Part shown: positions 6,752-10,840 of the stretch, piece after piece | Numbering within the stretch: the stretch's first letter is position 1 | How the letters are laid out: each line of letters begins with the position of its first letter | NCBI GenBank assembly: GCA_017512625.1 | Contig: JAFWFB010000035.1 | Coordinates: forward strand, 1 to 10,840 | Reading direction: 5' to 3' | Source of the DNA: Erysipelotrichaceae bacterium | GTDB taxonomy: Bacteria; Bacillota_I; Bacilli_A; Erysipelotrichales; Erysipelotrichaceae | DNA length: 10,840 bases | Translations under genes and position numbers: made by a program | The notes under the pieces: generated by a model | The model's database searches: none | What the model saw: only the letters and a program-made list of their open reading frames with translations | What the model was told of the DNA's origin: nothing

Positions 6752-8413
6752 ATGAAAAGTAACAAAGCAAAAATAAAACTCATTATCTTCCTGTTGCTGC
6801 TGCTTCTGGCAGCTTCAGGGGTCGCTGCCAAGCTTTATCTGGATCATCAGAAGATGCTTAACGCCAAAACCGTCTATTTCTTAGCAGCCGATAATCCAAG
6901 CGCCATCGTCTACGATGAGGAGCTTAATGAACATAGCTTCCCGCGTGGAATGGCCGTTGAAGCCAATAACCGTTATCTGGACGATGAAAAGATCTACCGG
7001 ATGACCTTTATCGGTGAAGAAGTATATTACACAAAGGCCGAGACACTGAAGGAAGATCAGTCCCTCACCGTTTTGGAGGATACGATCTATATCCGGAATA
7101 CCACGGTCCTTTATGAAGATGAAGAATCATCAAAGATCAAGGGCATGGTGCCAAAGGGCGGCGAGTTTGCTGTAAATGGTCATAACTTTATCGATGCCAA
7201 TGGTATCGTTGACCGCTATAAGATCACTACTGATGAAGGCGAAGGCTATGTCCTTGGTAAATACGCCCTTTTAAACAAGGAGGAAGTAGTCGATACCATT
7301 CCGGAAGTACACCTGGACCGCAATTATGACTATGGTGGAGGTATCGCTTCAACGATCGAATTCCCGGTCATTGAGAAAGTTGAATTTTCTGACAATCCGA
7401 TCCTTCGGGATGCCAGGACCATCTATCTGAATGCTGATTCCCTAAGTTCACTTGATGCCTATATCGATCTGGCACTGGCATCCAATGTCAATGCCTTCGT
7501 CATCGATATCCGCGACAGTCATATCATCACCTACGCTTCCGATGTCATGTATCAGTACAGCCCAAGTTCCTATGAACATGGCTGGTATGACATGGATGAG
7601 ATGAAGGCATTCGTTAAGAAGGTAAACGATGCCGGTATCTATACCATCGGCCGTATCACGACCTTTAAGGATACCTATTATGCGCAGGATAATCCTGATT
7701 ATTCGCTTATCTCAGCCAATGGTACCCTGTTTGAATATGAATCATCCTACTGGCCAAGCGCTTTCCAGCGTGAGGTCTGGGAGTATAACGTCGAACTGGC
7801 CAAGGAGGCCATCTCAGAGATCGGCTTTAAGGAAGTCCAGTTTGACTACTGCCGTTTCCCGGACAGGGTCACTTACTACGAGAATCAGGGCATGCTGATC
7901 CTTAGAAATATCTACGACGAGACCAAGGTTCAGGCTTTGGAAAGATTCCTTTGCTACGCTACTGATGAGATCCATAAGATCCATGGCTATGTCTCCGTCG
8001 ATGTCTTTGGCGAATCAGCCTTCGGCTACGTAACGGCCTATGGTCAGTATTGGCCGGCATTTTCCAATGTTGTCGATGCGATCAGCGGCATGCCTTACCC
8101 GGATCATTTCTCCGAACACGCCTATGGCATTGCGGAACCGGTCTGGACCGTACCTTATCAGCTTCTGACCTCCTGGGGTGCTGAAGCCTATGCCCGACAG
8201 CAGGAAACGCCAAGCAAGGCGATCGTGCGTACCTGGCTTCAGGGTTATTCCTCGATCAGGGAACCGTATGTCGACTATAATGCTTCAATGTTTGCTGATG
8301 AGGTAAGGGCATTAAGGGACAGCGGTCTTGATGGCGGATACATCGTCTGGAATGCAGCTTCGAGCTATGAGCGTTATGCCAGCTACAGCGAAGTATTTAA
8401 AGGAAATTACTAA
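6752..8413 (+). CDS. Secreted or membrane-anchored SH3-like + DUF4015 glycosidase-like (TIM-barrel) protein
   Basis: A 553-residue extracellular protein. Residues 1-27 are a basic start (several Lys) plus a Leu/Ala-rich membrane segment, a signal anchor without a clear lipobox. Residues about 110-173 look like a bacterial SH3 domain ('IYIRNTTVLYEDEESSKIKG', then 'GEGYVLGKYALLNK'), which often binds cell wall. Residues about 220-545 match the DUF4015 putative glycoside hydrolase barrel: 'VNAFVIDIRDSHIITYASDV' (246-265), QFDYCRFP (363-370), VSVDVFG (414-420), ISGMPYPDHF (444-453) and TWLQGY (494-499). Asp365 and Asp417 sit in positions that would suit carboxylate catalysts, but this is inference. 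Members are predicted carbohydrate-active enzymes, mostly without a tested substrate; a cell-wall or capsule glycan is plausible given the SH3 domain. It is probably the last gene of the mraY-LUD-recJ unit, since an independent promoter follows at 8420. It sits where apt often lies between recJ and relA in other Firmicutes. Confidence 0.82.
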   Translation: MKSNKAKIKLIIFLLLLLLAASGVAAKLYLDHQKMLNAKTVYFLAADNPSAIVYDEELNEHSFPRGMAVEANNRYLDDEKIYRMTFIGEEVYYTKAETLKEDQSLTVLEDTIYIRNTTVLYEDEESSKIKGMVPKGGEFAVNGHNFIDANGIVDRYKITTDEGEGYVLGKYALLNKEEVVDTIPEVHLDRNYDYGGGIASTIEFPVIEKVEFSDNPILRDARTIYLNADSLSSLDAYIDLALASNVNAFVIDIRDSHIITYASDVMYQYSPSSYEHGWYDMDEMKAFVKKVNDAGIYTIGRITTFKDTYYAQDNPDYSLISANGTLFEYESSYWPSAFQREVWEYNVELAKEAISEIGFKEVQFDYCRFPDRVTYYENQGMLILRNIYDETKVQALERFLCYATDEIHKIHGYVSVDVFGESAFGYVTAYGQYWPAFSNVVDAISGMPYPDHFSEHAYGIAEPVWTVPYQLLTSWGAEAYARQQETPSKAIVRTWLQGYSSIREPYVDYNASMFADEVRALRDSGLDGGYIVWNAASSYERYASYSEVFKGNY

Positions 8414-8454
8414 TTATCTTTGATTAGCTTAGTCAATAAGAATATAATATCCGT
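8414..8454 (+). promoter_or_regulatory. Sigma-A-type promoter P3, predicted leaderless start of rel
   Basis: The -35 box is TTGATT (8420-8425), then exactly 17 nt and a perfect TATAAT (8443-8448). Six bases separate the -10 box from ATG 8455, so the expected +1 is the A of the start codon. No SD is present. The extended -35 sequence TTGATTAGCTT agrees with P1 (TTGTTTATCCT) at 8 of 11 positions. It drives the rel-hisS unit. Confidence 0.78.
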
Positions 8455-10662
8455 ATGAGCAAATATAACGTCGTAACAAAAGAATTGTTCGATAAACAGG
8501 TTCGCTCTTATATTGCTAGTCAGGAGTCCTTGGACTTGATCGAAAAAGCGTATAATTACGCTTTTTCAAAACATGCCGGACAAAAGAGGGCAAGTGGAGA
8601 GGACTATTTTGTTCATGTCCTTAATGTCGGTTATGAACTCGCAAAGCTGAAAGTCGGCCCGAAGACCATTGCAGCCGGTCTTTTGCACGATGTCATCGAG
8701 GATTGCAACGTCGATGTCAACGAATTTACCGAAGAATTCGGACAGGAGATCTTCAGCCTGGTCGACGGTGTTACCAAGGTAAGCAATATCAGATACGAAT
8801 TCAAGGACGATAAGGAATATCAGTCTACCAATCATCGCAAGATCTTCATGGCCATGAGCAAGGATCTTCGTGTCATCATCATCAAGCTGATCGATAGACT
8901 GCATAATATGAGAACATTGGGCTTTGTTTCACCGGAAAAGCAGCTGCGTATCGCCAAGGAGACCTTGGAAGTATATGCCCCGGTCGCCCACCGTCTTGGT
9001 TTGGCGGAGATCAAGAATGAACTGGAAGATCTCTCTTTCATGTATCTCGACAATGAAAAGTATCACGAGATCGCCAAGCTGGTCGAAGACAAGAAGACGG
9101 AAAGAGACATGCAGGTCCAACAGATGATCGAGGAGATCACTGAGGAGCTTAAGAAGCAGAATATCACCTTCAGGATCTTTGGCCGTTCCAAGCATCTTTA
9201 CAGCATCTATAACAAGATGAATACCAAAAACAAGCGTTTCGAGGAGATCCTCGATTTGCTTGCGATCCGTATCATCACCGATACCAAGTTAAGCTGCTAT
9301 GAGATTCTGGGTTACATCCACGCCAAATATACCCCGATCCAAGGCCGCTTCAAGGACTATATCGCCATGCCTAAGTCAAACATGTACCAGTCCTTGCATA
9401 CGACGGTCGTAGGAATCGAGGGCAAGATCTTCGAGATCCAGATCAGGACCGAAGAAATGGACCAGATCGCTGAACGAGGTGTTGCGGCACACTGGGCCTA
9501 TAAAGAGGGCAGTAACTACAACGCTGCCAAAGAGCAGAATGAGATCAAAAAGGAACTGGAATGGTTAAACGCCTTTGATGAGAATGAAAACAACGACGAA
9601 GACGCCATCAATTACATGGATACCATTTCCAACGATATCTTTAACGCCAACGTCTATGTACTGACCCCTAAGGGAAGAGTCATCGACCTTCCTAATGGCA
9701 GCTGTCCGATCGATTTTGCTTACCGTATCCATACGGAAGTCGGACATCAGACGGTCGGCTCCAAGGTAAACGGGATCTTAGTTCCGTTAAATACCCAGCT
9801 AAAGACCGGCGATGTCGTTGAGATCATGACCGATAAGAAATCCGGACCGAGCGAGGACTGGATCAAGATCTGTAAATCCAATAACGCAAAAAACCGGATC
9901 AGACAATACCTGACCAAAAAGGAACAGGAACGCAAATCTGAATACGTCAAACAGGCTGAACAGACTTATGTCTCTGAACTTAAAAAGCGCAATCTCGATC
10001 AGGAAGAATTCTTCGACAAGGAAAAGATCGAATCGATCGCCAAGAGTCTGAACTGTTCAAGCTATACCGATGTCATGTATAATCTGGCGACGCACCAGAT
10101 CACCGTTACCAATATCATTGACCGTTTAAGCAAGAACAAGCGCAACGACTACGACCTGGATTCACTTTCCCAGAACCTGGAAAAGACCCAGAGCAAGAGA
10201 CGTAATGCCTTGTCGAAGACAGGTGTTATTGTCAATGGCGTCGATTCCGTCAAGATATCGATGTCTTCCTGCTGCTGTCCGGTCTATGGCGATGAGATAG
10301 TCGGTTATGTTACCAAAGGCCTTGGCGTCAAGGTCCACCGTAAAAACTGCAGTAAGATCGCCAATATCAAGGAAAGGCTCATCAATGTCAGCTGGGATAC
10401 CTTCAAGGATCCTAATGTCAAGTATGAGACCAACCTCAAGATCTTCTGTTCGAACCGTAACTTCCTTTTAACGGATGTCATTACCATGATCGCACAATAT
10501 AAAGCAACGCTTTTAAATGTCAGATCTTCACTGAACCAGAAGGATCTGACCTGTACCATCTCCGTTACCATGATGGTCGATGACCTCAATTATCTTGAAC
10601 TGCTGATGGCTAACCTTAGGAAGATCAACAGTGTCATCAGTGTTGAAAGGATCAATAAATAG
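8455..10662 (+). CDS. relA: Bifunctional (p)ppGpp synthetase/hydrolase of the Rel (RSH) family
   Basis: A 735-residue long RSH protein, the normal length for Gram-positive Rel, which makes and degrades the alarmone (p)ppGpp in the stringent response. The HD hydrolase domain has its metal ligands: His54, LLHDVIED with His78-Asp79, and KLIDRLHN with Asp147. The synthetase domain has GRSKHLYSIYNKM (243-255), Asp267 in ILDLLAIRI, and FEIQIRT with Glu327. The loop motif GRFKD (297-301) is the RXKD form, which marks bifunctional Rel; monofunctional RelA has EXDD. A TGS domain spans about 398-460. A zinc-finger-like region with SCCCPV (Cys606-608) and HRKNC (Cys632) and an ACT domain (about 658-733) complete the ribosome-sensing C-terminal half. 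Nothing essential seems missing. It is the first gene after P3, without an SD. hisS follows after 11 nt with a strong SD. In many Firmicutes dtd lies between these two genes; here it does not. Confidence 0.96.
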   Translation: MSKYNVVTKELFDKQVRSYIASQESLDLIEKAYNYAFSKHAGQKRASGEDYFVHVLNVGYELAKLKVGPKTIAAGLLHDVIEDCNVDVNEFTEEFGQEIFSLVDGVTKVSNIRYEFKDDKEYQSTNHRKIFMAMSKDLRVIIIKLIDRLHNMRTLGFVSPEKQLRIAKETLEVYAPVAHRLGLAEIKNELEDLSFMYLDNEKYHEIAKLVEDKKTERDMQVQQMIEEITEELKKQNITFRIFGRSKHLYSIYNKMNTKNKRFEEILDLLAIRIITDTKLSCYEILGYIHAKYTPIQGRFKDYIAMPKSNMYQSLHTTVVGIEGKIFEIQIRTEEMDQIAERGVAAHWAYKEGSNYNAAKEQNEIKKELEWLNAFDENENNDEDAINYMDTISNDIFNANVYVLTPKGRVIDLPNGSCPIDFAYRIHTEVGHQTVGSKVNGILVPLNTQLKTGDVVEIMTDKKSGPSEDWIKICKSNNAKNRIRQYLTKKEQERKSEYVKQAEQTYVSELKKRNLDQEEFFDKEKIESIAKSLNCSSYTDVMYNLATHQITVTNIIDRLSKNKRNDYDLDSLSQNLEKTQSKRRNALSKTGVIVNGVDSVKISMSSCCCPVYGDEIVGYVTKGLGVKVHRKNCSKIANIKERLINVSWDTFKDPNVKYETNLKIFCSNRNFLLTDVITMIAQYKATLLNVRSSLNQKDLTCTISVTMMVDDLNYLELLMANLRKINSVISVERINK

Positions 10663-10669
10663 AAAGGGA
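10660..10669 (+). promoter_or_regulatory. Shine-Dalgarno site overlapping the rel stop codon
   Basis: AGAAAGGGA (10661-10669) begins inside the stop TAG (10660-10662) and ends 4 nt before ATG 10674. There is no room for a T-box or other leader in front of hisS, so it depends on the rel transcript unless a promoter lies inside rel. Confidence 0.8.
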
Positions 10670-10673
10670 TATC

Positions 10674-10840
10674 ATGCCTAAGATCAATAAACCAAAAGGA
10701 ACCAATGATCTGTATAAGGAAAGTCTCTATAAGCAAAACTACCTCAAGGATTTGTTTGCAGACTACCTTACCCGCTATGGCTATAAACAGATCGAGACTC
10801 CGGTATTTGAAAACATGGAAGTCTTCAAGCGGGAAAACGA
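10674..10840 (+). CDS. hisS: Histidyl-tRNA synthetase, N-terminal part (cut by window end)
   Basis: Only the first 55 codons are visible. They read as the N-terminus of class II histidyl-tRNA synthetase: 'KPKGTNDLYKES' (6-17) corresponds to the usual 'pRGTqDilP' opening. 'YLTRYGYKQIETPVFENMEV' corresponds to the class II motif 1 region 'fxxyGYxeIxTPxfExtel'. HisS charges tRNA-His with histidine. The catalytic motifs 2 and 3 and the HisA/HisB boxes lie beyond the window, so HisZ cannot be strictly excluded, but the position right after rel is the conserved place for hisS. The start ATG is supported by a strong SD. Confidence 0.9.
   Translation, partial: MPKINKPKGTNDLYKESLYKQNYLKDLFADYLTRYGYKQIETPVFENMEVFKREN

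Noticed and set aside
8399..8421. Imperfect AT-rich inverted repeat around the stop of the DUF4015 gene (AAAGGAAATTA / TAATTATCTTT)
   Set aside because: The stem is weak with a mismatch and a G-T pair, there is no T-run after it, and its right arm runs into the -35 box at 8420. Not convincing as a terminator; it could at most be an operator.
10663..10673. T-box or leader riboswitch before hisS
   Set aside because: Only 11 bases separate rel from hisS, and they are filled by the SD.

Overview
The window reads as compact, housekeeping chromosomal DNA from a Gram-positive bacterium of the Firmicutes/Bacilli type. The lineage may be Erysipelotrichales or a related uncultured group of Bacilli, but that is inference from gene content, not a match. 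The reasons are a PASTA-containing class B PBP close to a MraY-type gene, a single long bifunctional Rel followed by hisS, purine-rich Shine-Dalgarno (SD) sites, intergenic gaps of 41 bases or less, and TGA used as a stop, so the standard code applies. All genes are on the + strand. I see no mobile element, CRISPR array, rRNA, tRNA or long repeat.

Layout: (1) the 3' part of a cell-division penicillin-binding protein (to 1853); (2) a membrane-anchored Ig-like + NlpC/P60 cell-wall peptidase and a small FMN-binding split-barrel protein (1893-3602); (3) a MraY-family transferase with an altered histidine motif, a LUD-domain protein, RecJ and a secreted SH3 + DUF4015 glycosidase-like protein (3644-8413); (4) Rel (p)ppGpp synthetase/hydrolase and the start of hisS (8455 to the window end). 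The window therefore joins a remnant of the division/cell-wall (dcw) cluster (pbp...mraY) to a remnant of the recJ-apt-relA-dtd-hisS neighbourhood, with apt and dtd missing from their usual places.

The most interesting signal is regulatory. Three genes (the NlpC/P60 protein, mraY and rel) have no SD. Each is preceded by a promoter with a TTG-type -35 box, a spacer of exactly 17 nt and a TATAAT/TAAAAT -10 box, placed so that the predicted RNA start is at, or within about 3 nt of, the A of the ATG. The -35 boxes share an extended TTGnTTA motif. The other genes with a visible start mostly have an SD that overlaps or abuts the stop codon of the gene before; recJ overlaps its upstream stop instead and has only a weak, distant SD-like sequence. 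The sequence thus suggests leaderless mRNAs at the head of each transcription unit and SD-led or coupled translation inside units.

Functionally, the first half concerns peptidoglycan synthesis and remodelling (transpeptidase, endopeptidase, lipid I synthesis). The second half holds DNA repair (RecJ), a probable surface carbohydrate enzyme, the stringent response (Rel) and histidyl-tRNA charging (HisS).
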